A stretch of DNA of 64,000 nucleotides from Yarrowia lipolytica (lineage: Eukaryota > Ascomycota > Dipodascomycetes > Dipodascales): assembly GCF_001761485.1 (NCBI RefSeq), contig NC_090775.1:3938966-4002965 (forward strand), read 5' to 3'. Numbering within the stretch: the stretch's first letter is position 1; the number at the start of each line of letters is the position of its first letter. Made by a program: the position numbers and the translations under genes. Below, one piece after another: positions 11,680 through 21,356 of this stretch. A model generated the notes under the pieces. That model had not been told where the DNA came from. It searched no databases and worked only from the letters and a program-made list of their open reading frames with translations.

Positions 11680-13872
11680 CTACCCACCCATTACGCCTTC
11701 AGGACGCTCACCCTCACGCACAACAATGACTTTCCGAGATAACAATTCCCGCAGGTCCTCTGTGATGGAAACAGGCTCGGAGCCGTCCGCTGAGTTGCGT
11801 CTGTCCTCGTTCTTTCGGTCAATAAGCTCGACCGTACGTCTGAATCGGTAGAACAAGAGCTCGGCACGAACAAGAAGCTCGTCCAAATCGATGGTCATGG
11901 ACAGCTCGTTCATGTACTTCAGAATCTCATCAAACCCAGCCAGATGGTCAATCATGACGTCCTTGTGCTTATCGAGGATAGCCAGGCACACAAATAGAAC
12001 AAATTGGGACGACAGGTAATCTGTCCACAACACCTCCCACAGACGCAAAACGTCATCCCAGAGCAACTCTCGCTTGAACCACACCAGCAGCATTCTGAAG
12101 AAGAAAAACAGATTGGTTGACTCGGTCTTCTCAAGGTGCTTGTACAGTGAGGGAAGCATAAATTGGACCAAATGGTCCAGACAAAGAAGCTGGTTTCTCA
12201 TGCCACTCTGGTCCCGGAGGTAGTTTCGCTCCATGCGCTCCATGAAGGCCGAAAACGCCCAAAATGCCAGTGTGTCATCCTGCAGCACGACATACAGCGG
12301 TGATAGGAGGTCTGACATGCCCTGGACATAGCCCAGATTCTTGTTATGCTGGTTGTAGGTAATCAACATGTCACGGAGCTGGATCAAATGAATGTTGGAG
12401 TTTATCTGGGACGAAAACCCAAACTCATCCTTATCGTAGTTGTCATCATCCCCGTCCTTTTTGGCGTCACACTCGGCAAAAAATGTGATGTTTCGGTCGG
12501 TACGGTGCACGTCTTTTTCGATTCGGGAAAGTTGGTCTCGCCAAAAGTCGTCCCGCTCCTTGTCCTCCTGTACCCACCACTCCTTCTTGAGCCGGTTGTA
12601 GTCAACTCTAAGCTTTGACACCAGTTCCTTGCGTTCTGCAGCTGTCGAGTCCCAAGGATAGACGCCAAGCAGGAACAGCCAACCCTCGGGCCTGACAGCG
12701 GGAGCTAATCCACCGTGGAAAATGCGCTCCTTGACCTCATTGACTGTGACAATCAGCCGACCATTGTAATCAAAGAAGGCGTTCCATTCGGCCAACGACA
12801 CTTCGTTTCGTCTCTGCGGGTTGTTTTCGGCGTCAATAAGCTCGAACCCCTCGTCTGACACCAGCTCCCGTAGCTCATCGTCAAACAGAACCTTGAGCTT
12901 TGCCCTCTGACTCTCCTCCGCCACACTGAGGGCCCATTTGGCCAAGTAGATTCGAGCAGAGTCAAAATCGTCTCCAATTTTCTTGACTTCGGGCTTCATG
13001 AGCAGTTGCTTGACGGGCTGTGGCGAAGAGTCCCAGACACCCTGAGACACCTTTCGGGTCAGTTGTGTCACCTTAGCAAGGTTGCTGAGAAGACCCCACC
13101 GGATATCTGAGAAGGCCTTTTGAACCTGGGCCCCTCGGTCAACAGGGTCACCTCCAGCGCCTCGGCCTGGAATACCAGCAACTAGTTGAGAAGGCTCCTC
13201 AGAGCCTCCGGTGAGATTAGTACCGAACCGTTCAGCGTCACCTTCTCGTGGGTTGACAAGCAAGAATGAATGGTCGCTTTCAGCCCGCTCGAGGTTCGCG
13301 TACTTAGAGAGCACTTGAATGAAGTGATCGCCGCCCCAGAACATAGACGAGCCTGACTCGCTGTCAAAGGTCTCGAACTTTTTGTTGCGTCGCTTCTGCT
13401 CCATGATTGTAGACTGACTTTCGGCGTCGTGGAAGTAGAGCGGAGGAAGCTGGTCTTCCTTGGAACGTGTGTGGATGGTGATAGAGCCCCACCACCAGCC
13501 AAGTGAGGGCTGTTTGACCTGTAGAGAAAAGATGTCGCTGATGGGGATAGAAAACGCGTAGCTGGAGAAAGAAGAAGAGGGAGGTGGCGACACTAGCGTC
13601 TCGGCCAGGTTGAGGGACGACGAGGCCGGGGTGCCACTCTCTTTGATATCGACTTTGACATAAGACTCAAAGTCGGCGGCGGACTCTTGTAGCTTCGATT
13701 CGGGGATCCAAGCAACCAGAATTTCTTTGTCGGTGGTTGCTCCCCGAGGTTTGGCGAGTGCTAGAAACCCGGGAATGTTGTCCTTTGAGGAAGGTGTAGG
13801 GTGAACATAGACCTGGTGGTTAATACTGGTAAGTTGTGTGTGTGACACAGACACAGGCCATAGGCTGTTCAT
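11680..13872 (-). CDS. GYP7: Ypt/Rab GTPase-activating protein, TBC domain (Gyp7-like)
   Basis: The first ATG in frame is at 13872, giving 730 residues; the open frame runs 9 bases further but begins with TTG. The N-terminal half (about 1-380) is the Gyp7-type PH-like/DUF region. The C-terminal half is a TBC domain with the catalytic dual fingers: IEKDVHRTDRN (arginine at about residue 457) and GYVQGMSDLL (glutamine at about 517). Gyp7 stimulates GTP hydrolysis by the vacuolar Rab Ypt7 and so counteracts homotypic vacuole fusion. The C-terminal end has VREGERPEGVMGG after the last helix. The gene lies directly upstream of XPR2 in the same orientation, with its own 1.2 kb separation, so it is not co-transcribed. 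Single exon. Confidence 0.95.
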   Translation of the reverse strand: MNSLWPVSVSHTQLTSINHQVYVHPTPSSKDNIPGFLALAKPRGATTDKEILVAWIPESKLQESAADFESYVKVDIKESGTPASSSLNLAETLVSPPPSSSFSSYAFSIPISDIFSLQVKQPSLGWWWGSITIHTRSKEDQLPPLYFHDAESQSTIMEQKRRNKKFETFDSESGSSMFWGGDHFIQVLSKYANLERAESDHSFLLVNPREGDAERFGTNLTGGSEEPSQLVAGIPGRGAGGDPVDRGAQVQKAFSDIRWGLLSNLAKVTQLTRKVSQGVWDSSPQPVKQLLMKPEVKKIGDDFDSARIYLAKWALSVAEESQRAKLKVLFDDELRELVSDEGFELIDAENNPQRRNEVSLAEWNAFFDYNGRLIVTVNEVKERIFHGGLAPAVRPEGWLFLLGVYPWDSTAAERKELVSKLRVDYNRLKKEWWVQEDKERDDFWRDQLSRIEKDVHRTDRNITFFAECDAKKDGDDDNYDKDEFGFSSQINSNIHLIQLRDMLITYNQHNKNLGYVQGMSDLLSPLYVVLQDDTLAFWAFSAFMERMERNYLRDQSGMRNQLLCLDHLVQFMLPSLYKHLEKTESTNLFFFFRMLLVWFKRELLWDDVLRLWEVLWTDYLSSQFVLFVCLAILDKHKDVMIDHLAGFDEILKYMNELSMTIDLDELLVRAELLFYRFRRTVELIDRKNEDRRNSADGSEPVSITEDLRELLSRKVIVVREGERPEGVMGG

Positions 13873-14862
13873 TGTTGTCAAAGATGTCGGTATTGGCTTA
13901 TTTACAGGTCAACCAGACACCAAAGTAGCCCTTAAATCACAGACCCACGGTCTCCGCCGTCTGTTTGTGTAACTCATGATATCAAACGGCTGTAGCGCCA
14001 CCCTTCATTGTCGTACTCACCTTGCTTTTGCTAAACAGCAACTGGCACTTCGAGCTACTCATGTGTTCAACAATCACAAAACTGTCGTGGGAAGTTGAAG
14101 GCGAAAAATCAACCGAATTAGCACGCTTCATGAATGGTTGAAGAGGTCGCTATCGGTTGCGGTGGCGCTGCACGATACAGAGTTTAAACTCTGGGGAGGC
14201 GTGCTATGATACGCGAGATGACGTTGCGTAGTGGGCAATGGGAGAGTAGGAGCGGGTGTTTTTGATCCAAAAAAAAATGATAATAATGATGAAATTGAGT
14301 CACTTGTGAGAATTATTTAATAAAATTCCAAAAATTTACACCATACGACACTGAAATGGGCCCTACAAGTAGCCATCACTCACATGGAAACGGAGATGAA
14401 ACTTACAGTGTGGTGTATCAGAGAGAGTGGAGAGGGTTACAAAAATGATACAAGTACAGGTACAGTATCAGAAATTTTCATGCTGTAAAGTTGATAGGTC
14501 GTCATTTATCTTGCAAGTACTTGTTGCTTACCAATATACATTTGGTTGTCCTTTGCACCAACTCTCTGTAGCACTGCCTATGGTGCCAAAACAGGCATCT
14601 ACTGTACATACGTTCTGTATTTGTTCAAGCGGCTAAGCATTGCCCGGATGGTCACTGTACATGATTTACTAATTATACGTACAGTATGTACTGTAAGTAC
14701 TGTACCAGTACGATCCACTTCACCTTCAACTACTAGTCTTGTAGAAATGCACTCTATTTACAGAAAACTACTTGTACTGTACCATTAGTCTCTGAGAGCT
14801 ACCCTAAGCTCGTCTACCTCTACCCCAGAAAAATGTATATGCCGTCATTCACCCTTTCAGTC
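13873..14862. other. Intergenic, about 1 kb
   Basis: This region holds the GYP7 promoter on the right-hand strand and the 3' flank of the WD40 gene. It has an A-run near 14269, AT-rich DNA at 14275-14340, a CCCTACAAGTAG copy at 14361-14372 and GTAC-rich words around 14680-14710. No gene is supported. Confidence 0.6.
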
Positions 14863-16125
14863 TCAATTCAGACGCACTCCCTGAACACCCTTGTTAGTAA
14901 CGCTTGCAATCCAATCTCCCGATGCACTCCAGCAAATGTTATTAACTTCGGCCGAGTCCGTGAAGGCCGAGTCCAGATGGTAGTCGCCCGGCACGGCCGT
15001 GTTCCACAAGATGATCTGTGAGTCGTCAGACGAAGATGCCAACAATCTCTTTCGCTGTCCTCCTACAACCACGCTCTGGGGGCACCATTGGATGGCGTTC
15101 ACAGGAGCCTGGTGCTGCTGTAGCACGTCTATGGGCATGCCCGGTTGGCGAATATCCAGAATGAGCACCTTACTCGAGTTGCCTGCAAAAGTAGCCAAAA
15201 TGTTGCCGTCGTAAGGGCATCCGGCAATTCGCACTAGAGGCGGTGGTTTGGGCGGGTCGTATATGATTGTAGAATGGTCGAGGGCTCGGAGATCGAAGAC
15301 TCGGACCGATCCGTCGGCCCCAACCGATGCAAACACATCTGTGGACCCCGCTGTGAATTGCACGTCGTAGACCTCTTGGTCGTGGGCAATGAGCTGGGTG
15401 CGTGCGGACGATGTATTGAGGTCCCACAGCGTGCATGTCGTGTCTATGGATGAAGTGATGATGAGATGTGGCGCGACCTTGTTCCAGTCGAACGAGGTGA
15501 TAGGCGAAATGGACCCGGACTTGGAGTTGGACAGCGAACATCGCTGCTGCAAAAACCCTTTGGACGAGTCATACGACCAGATGCGCAGACAGTCACCTGA
15601 TGTGGCAAACTGGCGCTTTCCCTGAGCATCAAGCCTTGAGTCCCACGCCAGTTTGGTGCATGGATATGGCACCGATGCTTCTGCCGCCAAGTTGAACGAA
15701 TTGCCTTCTGTGTGCACCACCTGGATTTTGTTCTTGGACTCATCGTTGCACGTGCCCACCGCCAGGCACGACATGCCGTCTGCAGCCGGAGTGCTCCAGC
15801 TAACTGAGTACAGCGGCATGGTGGACTCGAAATATGCAGATCTTCGCGGTAGCTGGTAGTCGCTCGGCGCGTACTTCATCCCTGTAGAAGGAGCGTAGGA
15901 GCTAGCCTGGGCAGACTGCTCCCACATGTATGGTTCTCCTGGAGCCGCCGACGCGCTGTATCTGCTCGTCTTGGCTGCTGTATGAGGTCCCGACGAACCA
16001 GCTGTAGCTTCTTCATCGTATGGATTCCACCCAGGCGGGTATCGCTGCTGCTGGGGCGATATCGGTTGCTGCTGGGCAGTTGAAAAATGCGAGAATGACG
16101 ACCGCTTTCCTAGAGACGGACGCAT
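14863..16125 (-). CDS. WD40-repeat scaffold protein of the DCAF7/AN11/TTG1 family
   Basis: 420 residues. A low-complexity Gln/Ser/Pro-rich N-terminus (about 1-90) precedes a WD40 propeller. Family-specific blocks are YSVSWS (first blade), LIITSSIDTTCTLWDL, a block reading HDQEVYDVQF, FASVGADGSVRVFDLR followed by ALDHSTIIYDP, and ASSSDDSQIILWN. These are diagnostic of the DCAF7 (HAN11, plant TTG1/AN11, yeast YPL247C) branch rather than a generic WD40 protein. Family members scaffold kinases of the DYRK/HIPK type and transcription factors. The yeast role is poorly defined. Start at ATG 16125, single exon. It is divergent from the E2 gene across a 617-bp shared promoter. Confidence 0.9.
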   Translation of the reverse strand: MRPSLGKRSSFSHFSTAQQQPISPQQQRYPPGWNPYDEEATAGSSGPHTAAKTSRYSASAAPGEPYMWEQSAQASSYAPSTGMKYAPSDYQLPRRSAYFESTMPLYSVSWSTPAADGMSCLAVGTCNDESKNKIQVVHTEGNSFNLAAEASVPYPCTKLAWDSRLDAQGKRQFATSGDCLRIWSYDSSKGFLQQRCSLSNSKSGSISPITSFDWNKVAPHLIITSSIDTTCTLWDLNTSSARTQLIAHDQEVYDVQFTAGSTDVFASVGADGSVRVFDLRALDHSTIIYDPPKPPPLVRIAGCPYDGNILATFAGNSSKVLILDIRQPGMPIDVLQQHQAPVNAIQWCPQSVVVGGQRKRLLASSSDDSQIILWNTAVPGDYHLDSAFTDSAEVNNICWSASGDWIASVTNKGVQGVRLN

Positions 16126-16742
16126 TTCCGGGCCCTGGTGTGTGATGATGGATGCAATATTGGGGTGAAGGTGGTGTATACCGGGTGCATTTGTTGGTCG
16201 TGAACTTTATGGGGTAGCTAGCGCACGACTGAACATTGTTAGCTGCCAGTACCAATACGCACACGAACACCGAGAGGAGGACATTGTAGGAACAAGAGTG
16301 CTACTGGGAAGAGAAATATAATTTAGAGCTCTGAGTAGCAGTATAGGAGTTGTTATTAAACTGGAGATCTTGCTGAAGGGGTCATTTCAGGAGTCTGTCA
16401 CCACGTCATTGGGCACGTGACCAGAACTAGCGGCGGAAGCACACACGCCAAGATACGAACTTGATCATGATTGGTCATATAAGTACTGTGGCTGTAATTC
16501 CTGCCTCTTTCTCCGCACAGAACTGGTTTTGAGTCTACAGGTATCCTTATCACAAGCCTGACAGTCATGGTACGGACTTGTACCCCGCCCCTCAGCTTAC
16601 ACGTGCATCACCAAGCACACTTGGTAGCTGCAAGATAAAGTTGAGCTGGACCTGAGTGAGGATGCACAACCTGTAACCAACACGACCTCAGATTTGTGAG
16701 ACCACACACATCCTACCCTGCATCCAATAGACAACGACCATC
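16126..16742. promoter_or_regulatory. Bidirectional promoter between WD40 and E2 genes
   Basis: 617 bp separate the two divergent start codons. A GGTCATATAAGTACTG TATA-like stretch near 16473-16488 and a CACGTGA E-box-like site near 16415 are visible. No open frame with recognisable content exists here. Confidence 0.5.
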
Positions 16743-17267
16743 ATGTCATACCAACGAAGAATCATGAAGGAGCTGGAACGGCTAAAAACCGCTCCCCCAA
16801 ACTGTGAGTATCACTACGGACGTTCACCCACTCTTTTGCGCCTATCATACTGTACTTGTACTAACCCAGCACACATCACACTGGTTGAAGCCAATGACCT
16901 GGAAACATGGCAGATAGATTTGGAGGTGAACAATGACAACCCGCTGTACACTGGCAAAACGTTCCGACTCCAATTCATCATTGGTCCCAATTATCCGGTG
17001 GAAAGCCCCCAGGTGCAATTCATGCCACTGCCAGCTCGACCCATCCCCATCCACCCTCACATCTACAGTAATGGTCACATTTGCCTGGACATTTTGGGCG
17101 ACGAATGGACACCGGTCCAGACGGTGGCGTCGGTGTGCATTTCCCTACAGTCCATGCTAGGAAGTAACGACAGAGACGAACGACCTCCGGATGACGAACG
17201 ATACATCAAGCATGCCCCCAAGAACCCCAAACAGACTCGTTTCGTTTATCATGATGACACCGTCTAA
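16743..17267 (+). CDS. Ubiquitin-conjugating enzyme E2, UBE2W type, one intron
   Basis: Exon 1 is 16743-16803, the intron is 16804-16869 (GTGAGT donor, CTAACCCAG acceptor), and exon 2 is 16870-17267. The spliced product has 152 residues. After splicing, PPNS joins HITLVEANDLETWQIDLEV, the normal E2 strand. The core shows YPVESPQVQF, HPHIYSNGHICLDIL with the catalytic Cys in the HPN-equivalent HIY-N-G-H-I-C block, and the UBE2W-type C-terminal tail ending YHDDTV. UBE2W-type E2s attach ubiquitin to alpha-amino groups of disordered N-termini. The intron is 66 bp, a multiple of three, with no in-frame stop, so an unspliced transcript would encode 22 extra residues inside the N-terminal helix-strand junction. 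Its 3' end converges with SGS1. Confidence 0.93.
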   Translation: MSYQRRIMKELERLKTAPPNCEYHYGRSPTLLRLSYCTCTNPAHITLVEANDLETWQIDLEVNNDNPLYTGKTFRLQFIIGPNYPVESPQVQFMPLPARPIPIHPHIYSNGHICLDILGDEWTPVQTVASVCISLQSMLGSNDRDERPPDDERYIKHAPKNPKQTRFVYHDDTV

Positions 17268-17453
17268 CCTACTAACTAAGAACATATAAATGCGCAACTA
17301 TCTCGTTTCTTGTACAAATACACTTGTTACACATCCACGCACACCTGTTCTAAATCATATATTCATATTCAATAAATCAATGCAAAAAATGTAATGCAAA
17401 TGTAATGCAATAACATGTCTGCCCGTTATTTCAGTATTGTAGGCAGCATAGTA

Positions 17454-20400
17454 TCATGACGTGTATGCAAACTTGTCCTTCAACGACGTGGCTCCACCCT
17501 TGGAAACCCCTCTGTTGACCTTTAAGGACTCCCTCTCCTGCTTCAGCAGCTTCAGAGCTGGAGCAAACACCACAAACAACTGCTTGTGGTCCGGAAGAAG
17601 AGTCGCAAACTCGCTGTAGCTAGTGGGCAACTCATACGACAGCACCTCCAGCACATCCTCGCTGCACACACTGGAAGGCCGGGTGAGGTTCTGCTCGTTG
17701 CAGTGATCAGACCGCACCTCCTCTAATCGCTTGTAGGCCTCTCCTTGGTGTCTCTGGGTCAATGCGGCCTCCGAAAGTGGCCTGTCAAAGAAGCTAGAAG
17801 TCGATTTGTTGTTTGAGATCGGAGTGGTTTTGGTAGCGGTTGTGGCTGCACTGCCAGCGGGTTTAGGAGCAGCAGGTTTGCTGCTAGTGCTGGAATCGGA
17901 TGTCAGGTTGATGGTAGCTGTGGTCTTGACCCTGGAAGGGGTTTTGGAAGCAGTAGTTCTCTGGAGGCCAGCTCCATTGAGGGTCCGAGCCACCGGCTTC
18001 TTCGCAGTTGTGGGAGTGCTCGTCTTGGTCACTCTGTTTTTTATACTGGAAGTGGCCGTGGTGGTCAGAAGAGCAGCACGGCTTCGAGAAGTTGGTTTGG
18101 GATTGGGTTGAGCGTACGCTCCTGAGGGAGTGAGGGGATCCAGAGAGTTGGTCCTTCTCGCAAACGAACTGGCTGTTTCGAAACCCATAGGCTCGCCTTC
18201 GGGGCGACTGTTCGTCCGATTGAGACCAGGCACGGTCTTTTTGCTGCCAGTGTCATGAACATGAGTGACAATTGTCACCTCCTCGTTGCCCTGTAACACG
18301 TCTCGCCACAAAGAGTCCGGTCGGAGATACGTACATGCGAATCCGGACTTGTTTCTCTCTGTGTGTGCCCTCAACGCCTTCATCAGAATCAGTTTGGTGA
18401 TAATTCGTTCCAACGTCGTCTTGTCGTACACCTTACCTGTACCGTACCCTGCCAATTCGTTGTGACCCAGATCCTTAACCTTCTTCGTTGCTGAACCTCG
18501 TATCAAGTCACCGCAGTAGGCCACAGTGATGTTTTGGTTATCCTGGGTGGCGGCGGAAACCAATTTGATGATATTCTTAGCCACATCAGTCACATCTCTG
18601 GTCTCCCGAGTGTATTCATGGCCATACTGACAGTTGTCACACGAGTTTCGACAGAGCTTAGGATCGAACGTTTCGTTGAAGTACCGCAGCACCTGCACTC
18701 GTCGACAATCAACTCTGTTCTCACAGTAGTTAATGACACCCTGCATCAGCTCTCGGTGGTGAGTACGCTGACGTTGGGTCAACGCCCAGTCTACTTTGCC
18801 GTTCTCACCCAGAAACTCATCGTTGGCAATGTTGAACAGCATTTGCCGGGCATCCTTCTGGCTGAAGTACACAATGCATTTGGAAGGAAGCCCGTCTCGA
18901 CCAGCTCGGCCAGTCTCCTGGTAGTATCCCTCCATGTTTCGAGGCACAGTGCAGTGGATGACGTATCGCACATCAGCCTTATCGATACCCATTCCAAACG
19001 CAATGGTAGCACAAACAACCTGAATTTTGCCAGATTGCCAGTTGCCCTGCACGTATGTTCGCTGCTCTGTCTCCATTCCAGCATGGTAGAAATCAGCCTT
19101 GATTCCAGCTTCCTTTAAAAACTCAGATGTGGTCTCACACAGTTTCTTGGAGTGGCAATAAATAATGCCTGTTTGTCCTCTGTAGCGGCCTCGCAGCATA
19201 TCTGTAATCTCCTGTTGAAAGTTCTTTGTCTTCAACCGCACCTCGTAGTAGAGATTAGGTCGGTTGAACGACTGCTTGAAGAACCGCCTGTTAGGTCGAA
19301 GACAGCCCTGAATGTCCATACGTACCTTTTCGTTGGCAGTAGCTGTCAGAGCCATTATAGGAACGCCGGGAAGACGAGACTTCACATTTACTAGAGCCTT
19401 GTAATCGGGACGGAAGTCGTGACCCCAGGAAGAAACACAATGGGCCTCGTCAATGACGATTCGAGCTAGCCGATTCTGCTCATGCAGCTTATGAAGTGTG
19501 TTCTGCATGATGTTGCTTTGCTGAAACATCTCGGGGGAAACATAGAGCAGTGCAATATCACCACTGGAAAGGGCTGCCAACGACTGCTTACGTTCCTGTA
19601 CAGATTGTGACGAATTGAACATGGCACAAGAGATGTTCTTAGCAGTAAGAGCTTCGGTCTGGTCCTTCATGAGCGAAATAAGAGGCGAAATGACCACAGA
19701 AAGTCCCCGTGTCTTGCCACCGTTCACCAGGGCTGGCAATTGGTAGCAGAGAGACTTTCCTCCGCCTGTAGGCATGAGAACAAGCACATCATCACCGTTC
19801 AAAGTGGCATTAATTGCATGAAGCTGGTTAGCGCGGAATTCATTGAGCATGAACCGTTCGCGTAATACCTTGTAAACCTCCTGTGTCCACGGGTACTCGT
19901 CTTCCTCGATCGCAACACACTCTTCTGAGCCATCAGAGAGGTCCAGGTCGTCGCCAATACCGATCCCAATGTCGAGGATACCCTGTGTGGACGCCCCAAC
20001 CTCGCGTCGGTTGCCCACCTTGTCCAGGGCCTCGTCAAAGTCCATATCGTCGTCAGCCAAGCTGAATCTGGTAGGAGAAGATGATGGAAACAACGTTCTG
20101 CCGGGTCCGAATGGGTTAAGAGCAGAAGAGTCGGGGTCTCTATCTTCTCTATTGGGACTCTGGACTTGAATCACTGAGAAATCAGACTCGAAATCGTCAC
20201 TATCGATCTCAATGGGTTCGGATTCATGATGAGATGCCTCTATAGGTTTCCTGGGGGTGACACTAGGAGGCGCCAGAGGCTTCTGGAAATTTTCCTGAGC
20301 ATCACTGAACGACATGCTATCGTTACACTCGTCGTCAGAGTCGTTTTTGGCCATATCAAGCTCGAGTTCCAGGTCCAGATCAATGTCGTCCATGTCGAAG

Positions 20401-21356
20401 TCGGACAGACTTTTCTTCTGTTGCGGTTCCTCTTTCTTTTCCTTACCTGTTTGTTTTTCGGGTAGCTCCAATATTTCGTCGTCGGGTTCCGAGTCAGAGA
20501 CAACTTGTGGAGAGTCGGCCCTGCTGTTTGGGCGTGCTGGCGTGTCAGGTACCTGGGTAAGAGTATCTCTATCAAAGGCAGATGTGTCGGGTTTCAGAGC
20601 TGCCTCCAGCTCGTCAATCTGTGCTAGCAGCAGCACATCTTGTGGTCGATGCCGGAGCTTTCTATACAGTTGCAGCAACTCCATCAGTTCTGCATTTGTA
20701 GGGATGGCTGATGGTGGTCGTAAAGCTTTGGGGGTTGCAAGAACAGACGGCATAGTGCATGGGATGGTTGTGGCTGTTGCTGTGCGTAGAGCCTTCCTTG
20801 CAATAGGTGCGGGAAGGTCATCGGATGAGAGATTAAAGTCCGACAGCTCCGAGAACTCCGAGAACTCATCAGGGAAAGGTTTCGATTGACTGGGCACTGA
20901 TTTTGCCACCGGTGCTGCAATGTTGGGTCTTTGCGCCGTAGCGTGGGTCTCTGGCGATGTTTCCGACCCTGCAGATGACATCAGTGTGACCGATCTAGCA
21001 GCCTTCTGTGGCCCTGCTATCGTTGGCCTCATGTCGTTTGTGTTTGATGCTGTCGCTTGTTTCTGTGGTTGAGGATGTGTCTGTGTCCGCATGGGCTGTG
21101 TGGTTGACCTTGGGCCGACAGATGTCGCGTCTGGCTTGTTTTTCGGTATGCCTGTGATGCTACTCTCAGCTCCGTCCCCCACGCCACCGGATGACTGTAT
21201 TCGTTTGGCGGTCGGAGACTTTGGGCGATTGGCAGAGATGCGTTTCAGAGGTCGATTGGGAGGGGGTTTGGGCACGTTCCCCTCGTTCTTCAGTAGCCAC
21301 TCCTTGTGTATGTCGAGGTTGTTTTTAAATCGCAGTGTACCTTGCACGACCACCAT
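17454..21356 (-). CDS. SGS1: RecQ-family DNA helicase (Sgs1/BLM orthologue)
   Basis: 1300 residues, single exon. A long disordered acidic N-terminus (about 1-490) has Asp/Glu/Ser clusters, as in Sgs1, where it binds Top3-Rmi1 and other partners. The helicase core starts near 500: motif 0 FRANQLHAINATL, Walker A PTGGGKSLCYQLPAL (about 530), DEAHCVSSWGHDFRPDY (about 638), and motif VI QETGRAGRDGLPS. An RQC zinc-binding segment (CRNSCDNC, about 905) follows, then a Ser/Thr/Lys-rich linker and a C-terminal HRDC-like segment (about 1220-1285). Sgs1 unwinds DNA 3' to 5' and, with topoisomerase III, dissolves double Holliday junctions and suppresses crossovers. The length is somewhat shorter than the 1447 residues of S. 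cerevisiae Sgs1. Long antisense frames inside it are shadows. Confidence 0.96.
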   Translation of the reverse strand: MVVVQGTLRFKNNLDIHKEWLLKNEGNVPKPPPNRPLKRISANRPKSPTAKRIQSSGGVGDGAESSITGIPKNKPDATSVGPRSTTQPMRTQTHPQPQKQATASNTNDMRPTIAGPQKAARSVTLMSSAGSETSPETHATAQRPNIAAPVAKSVPSQSKPFPDEFSEFSELSDFNLSSDDLPAPIARKALRTATATTIPCTMPSVLATPKALRPPSAIPTNAELMELLQLYRKLRHRPQDVLLLAQIDELEAALKPDTSAFDRDTLTQVPDTPARPNSRADSPQVVSDSEPDDEILELPEKQTGKEKKEEPQQKKSLSDFDMDDIDLDLELELDMAKNDSDDECNDSMSFSDAQENFQKPLAPPSVTPRKPIEASHHESEPIEIDSDDFESDFSVIQVQSPNREDRDPDSSALNPFGPGRTLFPSSSPTRFSLADDDMDFDEALDKVGNRREVGASTQGILDIGIGIGDDLDLSDGSEECVAIEEDEYPWTQEVYKVLRERFMLNEFRANQLHAINATLNGDDVLVLMPTGGGKSLCYQLPALVNGGKTRGLSVVISPLISLMKDQTEALTAKNISCAMFNSSQSVQERKQSLAALSSGDIALLYVSPEMFQQSNIMQNTLHKLHEQNRLARIVIDEAHCVSSWGHDFRPDYKALVNVKSRLPGVPIMALTATANEKVRMDIQGCLRPNRRFFKQSFNRPNLYYEVRLKTKNFQQEITDMLRGRYRGQTGIIYCHSKKLCETTSEFLKEAGIKADFYHAGMETEQRTYVQGNWQSGKIQVVCATIAFGMGIDKADVRYVIHCTVPRNMEGYYQETGRAGRDGLPSKCIVYFSQKDARQMLFNIANDEFLGENGKVDWALTQRQRTHHRELMQGVINYCENRVDCRRVQVLRYFNETFDPKLCRNSCDNCQYGHEYTRETRDVTDVAKNIIKLVSAATQDNQNITVAYCGDLIRGSATKKVKDLGHNELAGYGTGKVYDKTTLERIITKLILMKALRAHTERNKSGFACTYLRPDSLWRDVLQGNEEVTIVTHVHDTGSKKTVPGLNRTNSRPEGEPMGFETASSFARRTNSLDPLTPSGAYAQPNPKPTSRSRAALLTTTATSSIKNRVTKTSTPTTAKKPVARTLNGAGLQRTTASKTPSRVKTTATINLTSDSSTSSKPAAPKPAGSAATTATKTTPISNNKSTSSFFDRPLSEAALTQRHQGEAYKRLEEVRSDHCNEQNLTRPSSVCSEDVLEVLSYELPTSYSEFATLLPDHKQLFVVFAPALKLLKQERESLKVNRGVSKGGATSLKDKFAYTS

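Noticed and set aside
20314-20889. 191-codon frame antisense to the acidic N-terminus of SGS1
   Set aside because: Its Ser-rich product is the complement of Asp/Glu-coding DNA. The same holds for long antisense frames inside TAF1 (46371-47117, 48999-49679) and ICL2 (23514-24293).
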